Shown here piece by piece: positions 8,395-16,640 of a DNA stretch of 64,000 nucleotides. Within the stretch, counting starts at the first letter, position 1, and every line of letters begins with the position of its first letter. The position numbers were made by a program, and so were the translations under genes. The notes under the pieces were generated by a model, which made no database searches, was not told the origin of the DNA, and worked only from the letters and a program-made list of their open reading frames with translations. Where the stretch lies: contig NZ_NFLU01000007.1 in the NCBI RefSeq assembly GCF_002161085.1, positions 106,098 through 170,097 of the forward strand, written 5' to 3'. This DNA is from Flavonifractor sp. An112. Lineage in GTDB: Bacteria; Bacillota; Clostridia; Oscillospirales; Oscillospiraceae.

Positions 8395-9084
8395 ATGGAG
8401 ACCTGCCACATCCTGGTGGTGGAAGACGACCAGGACATCAATAACCTGCTGTGCAAGATCCTGACCGGGGCGGGCTATGACTGCCGGCCCGCTTACTCGG
8501 GCAGTGAAGCCGCCCTGTGGGCGGAGCAGTATGACTATGATCTGGTGCTGCTGGACCTGATGCTCCCCGGCATGACCGGGGAGGAGTTTATTGCCCAGCT
8601 CCGCCGGCGTAAAACCATGCCCATCATCGTTCTCTCCGCCAAGGCGGGGCTGGAGGATCGGGTGAACGTGCTGCGGCTGGGGGCGGACGACTTTATTCCC
8701 AAGCCCTTCGACAACGCCGAGGTGCTCGCCCGGGTGGAGGCCCAGCTGCGCCGGTACAAACAGTTTGACCGGGGGAGCGGCGGGGCTGTGCTTACCCACG
8801 GGGACTTGGTGCTGGACAAGGAGGGTGTCACCGTCACCGCCGGCGGCAAGCCGGTGACCATCACCGCCCGGGAATTCCGCATTTTGGCCCTGTTGATGGA
8901 GCATCCCAAGAAGGTTTTTACCCGGGAGGAGCTCTACCAGCAGGTGTGGGGCGGGGAGTATATGGGGGACGACAATACGGTAAACGTCCACATCTCCAAT
9001 CTGCGGTCTAAGCTGGCAAAAGCCAGCCCCACGGAGTACATCAAGACGGTGTGGGGTATCGGCTTCAAACTGAACGATTTATAA
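8395..9084 (+). CDS. OmpR-type response regulator
   Basis: 229 residues. Receiver domain 1-120 has the acidic pair near residues 10-12, phosphoacceptor Asp54 (LLDLMLPG) and Lys in IPKPFD near 104. The C-terminal winged helix is at ~135-228 (REFRILALLMEHPKKVFTREELY). AGGAGGAG precedes the ATG. The matching histidine kinase is not adjacent but four genes later at 11694, after an ABC transporter. That order, regulator - ATPase - permeases - kinase, is typical of modules that sense and detoxify cationic or lantibiotic-like peptides. The likely target site is the inverted repeat at 9097-9125. Confidence 0.87.
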   Translation: METCHILVVEDDQDINNLLCKILTGAGYDCRPAYSGSEAALWAEQYDYDLVLLDLMLPGMTGEEFIAQLRRRKTMPIIVLSAKAGLEDRVNVLRLGADDFIPKPFDNAEVLARVEAQLRRYKQFDRGSGGAVLTHGDLVLDKEGVTVTAGGKPVTITAREFRILALLMEHPKKVFTREELYQQVWGGEYMGDDNTVNVHISNLRSKLAKASPTEYIKTVWGIGFKLNDL

Positions 9085-9096
9085 GATCACACCCAA

Positions 9097-9151
9097 CTTT
9101 AAACATTCTTCACCTTTGCTTAAAGCCCGGTTATTGACTTGCCTGTATACT
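9097..9151 (+). promoter_or_regulatory. Regulated promoter of the ABC module with inverted-repeat operator
   Basis: Inverted repeat CTTTAAACA (9097-9105) / TGCTTAAAG (9117-9125), matching at eight of nine positions with an 11-bp centre, ends just where a -35 should be. A TATACT -10 lies at 9146-9151. There is no good -35 hexamer at 17 bp (AAGCCC), as expected for a promoter that needs an OmpR-type activator bound immediately upstream. Confidence 0.6.
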
Positions 9152-9184
9152 GGCATCACAAACCAAGAGAAAGGCTGATGCCCT

Positions 9185-10105
9185 ATGACAGATACCGTAT
9201 TACACACAAAGGGCCTGACCAAGCGGTACGGGGCCCACACTGCGGTGGACCGGGCGGAGCTGACGGTGGAGAAGGGCCAGATCTATGGCCTGGTAGGCCG
9301 CAACGGCGCCGGAAAGACCACCATCATCCGCATGGTGACCGGTCAGACCGTGCCTACGGCGGGGGAGATCTCCCTCTTCGGGGCCACGGGTAAGGACCTG
9401 ATGAAGGTGCGTGCCCGCACCGGGGTCATGGTAGAGACCCCCAGCTTCTATCCCTACCTCACCGCCCGGCAGAACCTGGAATACTACCGCATCCAGCGTG
9501 GCATCCCCGGCAAGGGAACGGTGGACCAGGTGCTGGAGGAGACCGATCTGGCCAACACCGGAAAAAAGATCTTTAAGAACTTTTCCCTGGGCATGAAGCA
9601 GCGGCTGGGCCTGGCCCTGGCGCTGATGAACCGGCCCGACTTCCTGCTGCTGGACGAGCCCATCAACGGTCTGGACCCGGAGGGCATTGTGGAGTTCCGT
9701 AACCTGCTGCTCAAGCTCAATCGGGAGCGGCAGACCACCATCCTCATCTCCAGCCACATCCTGCCGGAGCTGGCCAACCTGGCCACCTGCTACGGCTTCA
9801 TCGACAACGGGGTCATGCTGGAGCAGATCACTGCCCGGGATCTGGAGGAGAAGTGCCGGGCCTGCATCGAGGTGGGGGTGGAGGACCCCTCCGCCGCCTC
9901 CCTGGTGCTGGAGCAGAAGCTGGGTACCCGGGACTACGAGGTGCTCTCCGGCGGTATCCTGCGGCTGTACAGCTTCCTGGACCAGCCCCAGACAGTGGCA
10001 AAGGTGCTGGTGGAGGGCGGCGTGGCCCTGCGCTCCCTGGAGAGCCGGGGGGCCAACCTGGAGGACTACTTCCTGTCCATGATCGGAGGTGTCTGCCATG
10101 CGTAA
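9185..10105 (+). CDS. ABC transporter ATPase, BcrA-like
   Basis: 306 residues. Walker A GRNGAGKTT (~38-46), signature LGMKQRLGLALA (~138), Walker B FLLLDEPINGLDP (~155), and the C-terminal extension of ~90 residues seen in the CcmA/BcrA/lantibiotic-immunity group. It powers the two permeases that follow. The ribosome site is weak (AAGG, 10 nt from ATG). Its position between a response regulator and a kinase suggests self-protection against an antimicrobial peptide. Substrate is an inference. Confidence 0.85.
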   Translation: MTDTVLHTKGLTKRYGAHTAVDRAELTVEKGQIYGLVGRNGAGKTTIIRMVTGQTVPTAGEISLFGATGKDLMKVRARTGVMVETPSFYPYLTARQNLEYYRIQRGIPGKGTVDQVLEETDLANTGKKIFKNFSLGMKQRLGLALALMNRPDFLLLDEPINGLDPEGIVEFRNLLLKLNRERQTTILISSHILPELANLATCYGFIDNGVMLEQITARDLEEKCRACIEVGVEDPSAASLVLEQKLGTRDYEVLSGGILRLYSFLDQPQTVAKVLVEGGVALRSLESRGANLEDYFLSMIGGVCHA

Positions 10106-10853
10106 CTATCTGGCCGCTGAATGTTATAAAGTATTCCGGAGAAAGTATCTCTACCTGACCCTGCTGGTGGTGCTGGCCCTGGAGGGGCTGATGCTGTGGG
10201 GGTTCTGGTTCACCTGGTCCAACGGCAACACGCAAATGGACTTTTATTCCGCTGTCATCATGATCCCCATGATGCTGAGTGTCGGACTGTACGCCACCAT
10301 CCTCACCGGCGACATGGTCTTTTCCGAGCAGTATAAGCACAACACTCTGAAAAATGAGGTGTCCTACGGCGTGTCCCGGGTGCGGATCTACCTGGGCAAG
10401 CTGGCGGTGGCTACCCTGGTGGCACTGCTGGCGGCGGTGGTGATGGTGGCCCTCTATATGGCAGGCTGCTGGGTGCTGCTGCCCCACAATGAACTGGACC
10501 AGACCGGTCTGGCACTGGTGGGCTACACCCTCGCCGGTGCGCTCCCCCTGTGGCTGGGAGCCCAGGGCGTGGTACTGGCCTGTTATTTCCTGGTGCGCAA
10601 CACCACCTTGGCCGCCTTTGTGGCGGTGGCCCTGCTGGGTGTGGTGCCCTCCATCCTCCAACTGTGCGGTCTGCTCATCCATCCGACCTTTGAAATGATC
10701 CGGCAATTTATGCCCGCCGTTATGCTGGAGCAGCTGCATCTCTATGCCTTCCAGTGGGACTATGTGGGCCGGTGCTGGGTGGTAGGCCTGGTGGTGCTGG
10801 CGGGGTCCATTTTGGTAGGCCTGCTGGCATTTCGGAAAAAAGAGATTCGCTGA
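10098..10853 (+). CDS. ABC-2 type permease (first)
   Basis: 251 residues with six hydrophobic segments, typical of the BcrB/lantibiotic-protection permease subfamily. ATG at 10098 is preferred over GTG at 10089 because GGAGGT (10085-10090) is 7 nt before it. It overlaps the ATPase gene by 8 nt. The N-terminal amphipathic stretch (AAECYKVFRRKYLYLTLL) and the charged loop KNEVSYGVSRVRIYLGK recur almost unchanged in the next gene, so the two permeases are paralogues that presumably form a heterodimer. Confidence 0.82.
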   Translation: MRNYLAAECYKVFRRKYLYLTLLVVLALEGLMLWGFWFTWSNGNTQMDFYSAVIMIPMMLSVGLYATILTGDMVFSEQYKHNTLKNEVSYGVSRVRIYLGKLAVATLVALLAAVVMVALYMAGCWVLLPHNELDQTGLALVGYTLAGALPLWLGAQGVVLACYFLVRNTTLAAFVAVALLGVVPSILQLCGLLIHPTFEMIRQFMPAVMLEQLHLYAFQWDYVGRCWVVGLVVLAGSILVGLLAFRKKEIR

Positions 10854-10877
10854 CAGACAGCGCCGGGAGGGAGACAT

Positions 10878-11624
10878 ATGCTCAACTACATTAAGGCGGA
10901 GCTGTGGAAGGCCTTCCGGCACAAGGGAATCTACGGGCTGGTTCTCTTTCTGGGAGTGTGTACCGCTCTGTTCACCTTTATGATGCTGGAGGCTGACGAC
11001 TTTTCCCAAATGGCCTCCGCTGCCTCCACTACCATGCTGCTGGGGATGCTGGTTGCCCCGCTGCTTACCCAGATCGTGGACGGCAAGGCCCTGGGGAGCT
11101 TAAAAAATGAGGTGTCCTTCGGGCTGAGCCGGGGACGGATCTACTGGGGCAAGCTGTTGGCCGGATTGATGCTGGGGCTGGTGCTGTGCCTGCTGCTGTT
11201 GGGAAGCTACCTGCTGGTGGGTTGGCTGGCCCTGCCTCACTACTCCCGGGAGGCCGATTTGGTTGCTTTGGCGGTGGTAGGCTTCTCTTTGCTGGGGGCC
11301 CTTCCCGTCTGGTGCGGGATATATAGCTTGTGCCACATGATGGCCCTGCTCATCCCCAGCACGGCGGCATGGATGGCGTTCTATTATATCCTCAGCTTCT
11401 TTGGCCAGCCTGTGCTGGTGGCCCTGGCGGCCATAGGTACCGAGGGCCGGGTCGGCAGTTTGATTCAGGCGATTTTAATGCCAGCATCCCTGCTGATGCC
11501 TGATTTTCTGTCCGGCTGGCTTACCTGGGAGTACCAGTTCTGGTGCTGGGCTGTAGGGATAGGCTGGCTGGTATTTACCACAGCGCTGGGCCTGCTCTGG
11601 TTCCGGCGGCGGGAGATCAAGTAA
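10878..11624 (+). CDS. ABC-2 type permease (second)
   Basis: 248 residues, six predicted helices, paralogous to the preceding permease: the loop KNEVSFGLSRGRIYWGK matches it closely, and both end with a short basic tail (RRREIK / RKKEIR). GGGAGG precedes the ATG. It is the last transporter gene before a stem-loop and the kinase gene. Confidence 0.82.
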   Translation: MLNYIKAELWKAFRHKGIYGLVLFLGVCTALFTFMMLEADDFSQMASAASTTMLLGMLVAPLLTQIVDGKALGSLKNEVSFGLSRGRIYWGKLLAGLMLGLVLCLLLLGSYLLVGWLALPHYSREADLVALAVVGFSLLGALPVWCGIYSLCHMMALLIPSTAAWMAFYYILSFFGQPVLVALAAIGTEGRVGSLIQAILMPASLLMPDFLSGWLTWEYQFWCWAVGIGWLVFTTALGLLWFRRREIK

Positions 11625-11640
11625 AAAGAAACTTTTCCAC

Positions 11641-11667
11641 GGGCGTGCCGCTTCCTGCGGCACGCCC
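11641..11667 (+). other. Intercistronic stem-loop between permease and kinase
   Basis: A perfect 11-bp stem (11641-11651 with 11657-11667) has a 5-nt loop and no T-run after it. It may limit read-through or protect the upstream mRNA, giving less kinase than transporter. Confidence 0.6.
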
Positions 11668-11693
11668 GCTTGGGCTGGAGAGGAGATGGGACC

Positions 11694-12614
11694 ATGGCGA
11701 TCATCCTTTGTATCCTGCTGGCCGCAGTATGCGCCGGACTGGGCCTGTGGGTTTGGACACAGTACCGGGCGTTAAAAGAGGCGGCGGAGCAACTGCGGGA
11801 GCTGACCCAGGGAGACAGCACCGCACGGCTGCGGATGGCGGTACCCAACCGGGCGGCGGAGGAACTGTTGGAGGGGGTCAACCACCTGCTGGAGCTGCGG
11901 CGGGAGGACCAGTCCCGCTGGCTGGAGCGGGAGCGCTCCCTTCGCCAGCAGATTGCCAACGTGTCCCACGACCTGCGTACCCCTCTGACCTCCATCCTGG
12001 GCTATCTTCAGCTGCTGGAGGACCCTTCGCTGCCGGAGGGAGAGCGGAGGGAGTACCTTGCGGTGGTGGAGAGCCGGGCCAAGGCATTGCAGAGTCTCAT
12101 CACCGGCTTTTATGACCTGTCCCGGCTGGAAGGGGGAGAGTATCCTCTGGAGCAGGAACCGGTGAATCTCTATACCAGCCTGTCCGGTTTGCTGGCCGCC
12201 TTCTACAACGACTTTACCGACCGGCACTTTGATATGACAGTGGAGTTGTCTGAGCATCTGCCGCCGGTGCAGGCAGACAACGGCGGCGTACTGCGGGTAT
12301 TCACCAATCTGATCCGCAATGCCCTGGACCACGGACAGGGGAAGATGACCGTCCGGCTCTGGCAGGAGGGGGACAAGGTGGTGAGCCTCTTTGCCAACGA
12401 GACCGATGAGCTGACGGCGGAGGACCTGCCCCATATCTTCGATCGCTTCTTTACTTCCGATAAAATGCGCACCGGCCGCAACACCGGTCTGGGCCTGGCC
12501 ATTGTCAAAACTCTGGCGGAGCAGATGGGCTGCCAACTGACCGCTGAACTGGAAAACGGTATGTTTGCCATTCGGGTACAGTGGCCCCTTTGGCAGGGGC
12601 GAAGCTTTGGATGA
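11694..12614 (+). CDS. Sensor histidine kinase of the ABC module
   Basis: 306 residues from ATG 11694, 8 nt after AGGAG; a longer reading from TTG at 11670 lacks a ribosome site. One N-terminal membrane helix (4-24), a linker, the H-box VSHDLRTPLTS with His92, then the HATPase domain with NLIRNALDHG, DLPHIFDRFF and the GLGLAIV G-box. It has essentially no extracellular sensor domain, which is the hallmark of kinases that sense through their partner transporter. That fits a flux-sensing peptide-resistance system with the regulator at 8395. Confidence 0.86.
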   Translation: MAIILCILLAAVCAGLGLWVWTQYRALKEAAEQLRELTQGDSTARLRMAVPNRAAEELLEGVNHLLELRREDQSRWLERERSLRQQIANVSHDLRTPLTSILGYLQLLEDPSLPEGERREYLAVVESRAKALQSLITGFYDLSRLEGGEYPLEQEPVNLYTSLSGLLAAFYNDFTDRHFDMTVELSEHLPPVQADNGGVLRVFTNLIRNALDHGQGKMTVRLWQEGDKVVSLFANETDELTAEDLPHIFDRFFTSDKMRTGRNTGLGLAIVKTLAEQMGCQLTAELENGMFAIRVQWPLWQGRSFG

Positions 12615-12638
12615 TGTGCCAAAGGCGGTGATTGCCGC

Positions 12639-12667
12639 TTGACAAAGTAAGGGAAAACTGATATCGT
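12639..12667 (+). promoter_or_regulatory. Promoter of nfnAB
   Basis: TTGACA at 12639-12644, a 17-bp spacer and TATCGT at 12662-12667. A leader of about 130 nt follows before the ribosome site, containing an ACGG/CCGT hairpin near 12755. Confidence 0.6.
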
Positions 12668-12803
12668 TTATCCGTATGACTGGAAGGCCGCAAACCATTG
12701 GGGCTGTAAGGTTTTCTAAACTGGGCAGTCATAAAAATGGCGGAAGCGGCCGTGACGGGAAACCGTGCCGCAGATTGTTATTGAGAAGAAGAGGTTGAAT
12801 ACT

Positions 12804-13661
12804 ATGGTAAAGATCGTACGCAAGAAGGTGCTGAACCCCAGCGTTACCTTGCTGGAGGTTGAAGCCCCCCTGATCGCCAAGAAGGCGCGGGCGGGACAGT
12901 TTATCATTCTGCGGCTGGATGAGCAGGGTGAGCGCATCCCCCTGACCATTGCCGACTATGACCGTGAGAAGGGCACCATCACCATCATCTTCCAGAAGGT
13001 GGGCCTGACCACCGAGCTGCTGGCCGACCTGAATGAGGGCGACCACATCCAGGACTTTGTGGGTCCTCTGGGCCTGCCCACCGAGCTGCCTGAGGGCGCC
13101 AAGCGCGTCTGCGTGGTGGGCGGCGGCGTGGGCTGCGCTATTGCCTATCCCCAGGCCAAGACCTGCCATGCCGAGGGCCTGGAGGTGGACGTGATCGCCG
13201 GCTTCCGCTCCAAGGATATTGTCATTCTGGAGGACGAGTTCAAGTCTGTCAGCGACCACTGCTACATTATGACCGACGACGGCTCCTATGGCGAGCAGGG
13301 CTTCGTTACCGTCAAGCTGAAGGAGCTCATTGACTCCGGCATCCACTATGATGCTGTCATCGCCATCGGCCCCATCCCCATGATGAAGTTTGTGTCCAAG
13401 ACCACCGAGCCCTACGGCATCAAGACCATCGTCTCCCTGAACCCCATCATGATCGACGGCACCGGTATGTGCGGCGGCTGCCGTGTCACCGTGGGCGGCA
13501 AGATGAAGTTTGCCTGTGTGGACGGCCCCGACTTCGACGGCCACGAGGTGGATTTTGACGAGCTGATGAACCGCAACGCGGTTTACCGCGCCCAGGAGGC
13601 GGAGGAGAAGGAGCGCCACGCCTGCCGTATGGACCAGCTTGCCAAGGAAATGATCCAGTAA
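12804..13661 (+). CDS. nfnA: NfnAB alpha subunit (FAD/[2Fe-2S] ferredoxin-NADP reductase-like)
   Basis: 285 residues from ATG 12804 after AGAGG; an upstream in-frame GTG has no ribosome site. N-terminal FAD domain (RIPLTIADYD resembles the R-x-Y/T-S motif), NAD(P) domain with VGGGVGCAIAYP (~105), and a C-terminal cysteine cluster (MCGGCRVTVGG ... FACVDGP) that binds the [2Fe-2S] cluster. With the next gene it forms NADH-dependent ferredoxin:NADP+ oxidoreductase, which bifurcates electrons from two NADPH to ferredoxin and NAD+. The same fold occurs as dihydroorotate dehydrogenase electron-transfer subunit, but the gltA-like partner decides for Nfn. Confidence 0.85.
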   Translation: MVKIVRKKVLNPSVTLLEVEAPLIAKKARAGQFIILRLDEQGERIPLTIADYDREKGTITIIFQKVGLTTELLADLNEGDHIQDFVGPLGLPTELPEGAKRVCVVGGGVGCAIAYPQAKTCHAEGLEVDVIAGFRSKDIVILEDEFKSVSDHCYIMTDDGSYGEQGFVTVKLKELIDSGIHYDAVIAIGPIPMMKFVSKTTEPYGIKTIVSLNPIMIDGTGMCGGCRVTVGGKMKFACVDGPDFDGHEVDFDELMNRNAVYRAQEAEEKERHACRMDQLAKEMIQ

Positions 13662-13676
13662 GGAGAGACTGATACA

Positions 13677-15074
13677 ATGCCTAATATGAGTTTGAAGAAG
13701 GTCCCCATGCCGGAGCAGGACCCCAATGTACGCAACCATAACTTCCAGGAGGTCTCTCTGGGCTACACTGCCGAGATGGCCATGGAGGAGGCCGGTCGCT
13801 GCCTCAACTGCAAGCACAAGCCCTGCGTGGGCGGCTGCCCGGTGAATATCCGCATCCCTGAGTTCATCGCCAAGGTGGCCGAGGGTGACTTCAAGGCCGC
13901 CTATGAGATCATCTCCGACACCAACGCCCTGCCCAGCGTCAGCGGCCGTGTGTGTCCCCAGGAGAGCCAGTGTGAGGCCCGCTGCGTCCGTGCCATCAAG
14001 GGTGAGCCGGTGGCCATTGGCCGCCTGGAGCGCTTTGTGGCCGACTGGTACCGGGAGAACATCAACGCCATGCCTGAGAAGCCCCAGAGCAACGGCATCA
14101 AGGTGGCGGTGGTGGGTTCCGGTCCTGCCAGCCTGACCTGCGCCAGCGATCTGGCCAAGCTGGGCTATCAGGTCACCATGTTTGAGGCCTTCCATACCGC
14201 CGGCGGCGTGCTGGTGTACGGCATCCCCGAGTTCCGTCTGCCCAAGGCCATCGTGCAGAACGAGGTGGACAAGCTGTCCGCTCTGGGCGTGGATCTGGAG
14301 ACCGACATGGTCATCGGCAAGACCTTCGACATCGACGAGATGTTTGAGGAGGGCTATGAGGCCGTGTTCATCGGCTCCGGCGCCGGTCTGCCCATGTTCA
14401 TGGGTATCGAGGGCGAGACTCTGGCGGGCGTGTATTCCGCCAACGAGTACCTGACCCGTATCAACCTGATGAAGGCCTACCGGGAGGGCTACGACACCCC
14501 CCTGAAGATCTCCGGCTCTGCCGCCATCATCGGCGGCGGCAACGTGGCCATGGACGCCGCCCGCTGCGCCAAGCGTATGGGCGCCAAGCACGTCTATGTC
14601 CTCTACCGCCGGGACGAGGAGGAGATGCCCGCCCGTAAGGAGGAGGTCCACCACGCCAAGGAGGAGGGCATCGAGTTCATGCTGCTCACCAACCCTGTGC
14701 GGGTGCTGGACGACGGCACCGGCAAGGTGGGCGGCCTGGAGTGCGTCAAGATGCGCCTGACCGCCCCTGACGAGAGCGGCCGCCGTGCCCCCAAGGTGGT
14801 GGAGGGCTCCAACTTCGTGATGGACGTGGACACTGTGGTCATGAGCCTGGGCACCAGCCCCAACCCCCTGATCCGGTCCACCACTCCCGGCCTGGAGACC
14901 AACAAGAAGGGCTGCCTCCAGGTCAACGAGGAGACCATGGAGACCAGCCGGGAGGGCGTGTACGCCGGCGGCGACGCGGTTACCGGCGCGGCTACCGTGA
15001 TCCTGGCCATGGGCGCCGGCAAGAAGGCTGCCGCCTCCATGCACGAGTATCTGACCAAAAAGCACAGCAAATAA
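13677..15074 (+). CDS. nfnB: NfnAB beta subunit (glutamate synthase small-subunit-like)
   Basis: 465 residues, 15 nt after nfnA. N-terminal cysteine-rich segment (CLNCKHKPCVGGCPV near 40 and CPQESQCEARCV near 90) carries two [4Fe-4S] clusters. Two Rossmann folds follow: VVGSGPASLTCA (~143) for FAD and IIGGGNVAMDAAR (~280) for NADPH. The family is commonly annotated as NADPH glutamate synthase (GltA). No glutamate synthase large subunit is nearby, and pairing with the alpha subunit points to the bifurcating transhydrogenase used in fermentative energy metabolism. Confidence 0.87.
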   Translation: MPNMSLKKVPMPEQDPNVRNHNFQEVSLGYTAEMAMEEAGRCLNCKHKPCVGGCPVNIRIPEFIAKVAEGDFKAAYEIISDTNALPSVSGRVCPQESQCEARCVRAIKGEPVAIGRLERFVADWYRENINAMPEKPQSNGIKVAVVGSGPASLTCASDLAKLGYQVTMFEAFHTAGGVLVYGIPEFRLPKAIVQNEVDKLSALGVDLETDMVIGKTFDIDEMFEEGYEAVFIGSGAGLPMFMGIEGETLAGVYSANEYLTRINLMKAYREGYDTPLKISGSAAIIGGGNVAMDAARCAKRMGAKHVYVLYRRDEEEMPARKEEVHHAKEEGIEFMLLTNPVRVLDDGTGKVGGLECVKMRLTAPDESGRRAPKVVEGSNFVMDVDTVVMSLGTSPNPLIRSTTPGLETNKKGCLQVNEETMETSREGVYAGGDAVTGAATVILAMGAGKKAAASMHEYLTKKHSK

Positions 15075-15080
15075 AAGTTC

Positions 15081-15119
15081 AGCGGGGCCCGCCGGATTCC
15101 GGCGGGCCCCGCTTTATTT
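15081..15119 (+). terminator. Terminator of nfnAB
   Basis: A perfect 15-bp stem (15081-15095 with 15099-15113) with a 3-nt loop is followed by TTATTTG. Confidence 0.9.
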
Positions 15120-15168
15120 GATATGAAATTGGTTACTAAAAAGAAAGTGACTGAGCAAAAGGTGGGGA

Positions 15169-15197
15169 TTGCAGGGAGAAGGACGGCGCGGTACACT
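15169..15197 (+). promoter_or_regulatory. Possible promoter of the first MATE gene
   Basis: TTGCAG (15169-15174) and TACACT (15192-15197) with a 17-bp spacer; both hexamers are imperfect. Confidence 0.4.
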
Positions 15198-15234
15198 ATA
15201 CCATGTATGAGAAAGAGAAAAGGAGAGGATGGGT

Positions 15235-16572
15235 ATGCCCGCCCTTCAGAACAATCTGACCGAGGGGAGTGTCAGCCGCAAGCTGATTCGATACGCCATG
15301 CCCCTGGTGGCATCCAGCCTGCTGCAGGCCATCTATTCCATCACGGACATTATCATCGCCGGTCATTTCATCGGAGATAACGGTATCTCCGCCATCAACA
15401 CCTCCAGCGTCATCATGAATATGCTGACCCAGGTGGCCATAGGCCTGACGGTGGGCGGCAACATCCTGGTGGGCCGCTACTTTGGCAGCGGCGCGGACGA
15501 GGAGCGCAAGAAAGCGGCAGGTAATACCTTCACGGTGGGCGTTATCACCGGTATTTTGTTTACCGTGGCGATTTTGCTGTTGGGCCGGCCCTTCCTGACG
15601 CTGCTGAAAGCCCCTGCCATGGAGGATTCGGTGGCCTACCTGGGAATCTGCGGCATCGGTCTGCTGTTCATCTTTGGGTATAACGCACTGTCGGCCATTC
15701 TGCGGGGGGTGGGAAATTCCCGCATCCCGCTGTACTGCATCATTGTGTCCGTCAGCCTCAATGTAATCCTGGACATTCTGTTTGTGGCGGTCTATGAGAT
15801 GGGTGTGGCAGGCGCGGCTATGGCCACTGTAATTGGTCAGGCGGTGTCTTTTATAACAGCCCTGGTGTTCAGCCTGATCCATAGGGACAGCCTGGGCCTG
15901 CGGCTGAAGTACCTGCGCCCGGAGCGCCGCGTGGTGGGTATGACCCTGAAGCTGGGTCTGCCGGTGGCCCTCCAGTGGACCATCGCCAGCATTTCCTGGC
16001 TGGTGGTGCTGAGCCTGGTGAACAAATACGGTGTGGCGGTGTCTGCCGGTAACGGAGCCTCCAATAAAATCCGGGATTTCTGCCAGCTGTTCCTGTCCGC
16101 GCTCACCACCGGCGCCGGCACCATGTGCGCCCAGTGCCTGGGCGCCAAGATGTACGACCGGGCGGAGCAGGTGATGAAGACCTGTATGAAGCTGTCCCTG
16201 GGTATGGCGGCAGTCATCATCGTGCTGGCCGAGGTCCTGGCTCCCTGGCTGGTGATGATCTTCACCCCCGACCCGGAGGTTCAGCACTGGGCCGTCATCA
16301 ACCTGCGGATTGAGATTGTATGCCAGCTCTTCTATGCAGGTATGTACACCTATAACACGTTGGCCACTGGTTCGGGCCACACGGTGTTTATTATGTGGAA
16401 CTCCTTCCTCAACTGCATCGTGGTCCGTCTGGTGCTGGCGGTAATTCTGGAGCATTTTATGGGCATTTACGGTGTTTATCTGGCTTGCGGCATTGCGGTG
16501 TCCAGCTCGGTGCCGGTGGGCTGGTGGTTCTACCGCTCCAACCGCTGGAAAATCGCAAAGAACGTAGCATAA
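15235..16572 (+). CDS. MATE family efflux transporter
   Basis: 445 residues from the second ATG (15235), which is 9 nt after AGGAG; the ATG at 15229 is too close. Twelve hydrophobic segments in two similar halves; the N-terminal part GSVSRKLIRYAMPLVASSLLQ and the NALSAILRGVGNSRIP loop are typical of the NorM/DinF-like MatE group in Clostridia. It probably exports cationic drugs or metabolites with Na+ or H+. Single-gene unit that ends on a bidirectional terminator shared with the LysR gene. Confidence 0.85.
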   Translation: MPALQNNLTEGSVSRKLIRYAMPLVASSLLQAIYSITDIIIAGHFIGDNGISAINTSSVIMNMLTQVAIGLTVGGNILVGRYFGSGADEERKKAAGNTFTVGVITGILFTVAILLLGRPFLTLLKAPAMEDSVAYLGICGIGLLFIFGYNALSAILRGVGNSRIPLYCIIVSVSLNVILDILFVAVYEMGVAGAAMATVIGQAVSFITALVFSLIHRDSLGLRLKYLRPERRVVGMTLKLGLPVALQWTIASISWLVVLSLVNKYGVAVSAGNGASNKIRDFCQLFLSALTTGAGTMCAQCLGAKMYDRAEQVMKTCMKLSLGMAAVIIVLAEVLAPWLVMIFTPDPEVQHWAVINLRIEIVCQLFYAGMYTYNTLATGSGHTVFIMWNSFLNCIVVRLVLAVILEHFMGIYGVYLACGIAVSSSVPVGWWFYRSNRWKIAKNVA

Positions 16573-16579
16573 CAGAATG

Positions 16580-16627
16580 AAAAAGTCCCCGCTGAGGACC
16601 TCAAATGGTCCTCAGCGGGGGCTTTTT
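16580..16627. terminator. Bidirectional terminator between MATE and lysR genes
   Basis: A long stem (AAAAAGTCCCCGCTGAGGACC with its complement, loop TCAAAT) with A-run on one flank and T-run on the other serves both convergent genes. Confidence 0.9.
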
Positions 16628-16640
16628 ATATGCGCTCAGA

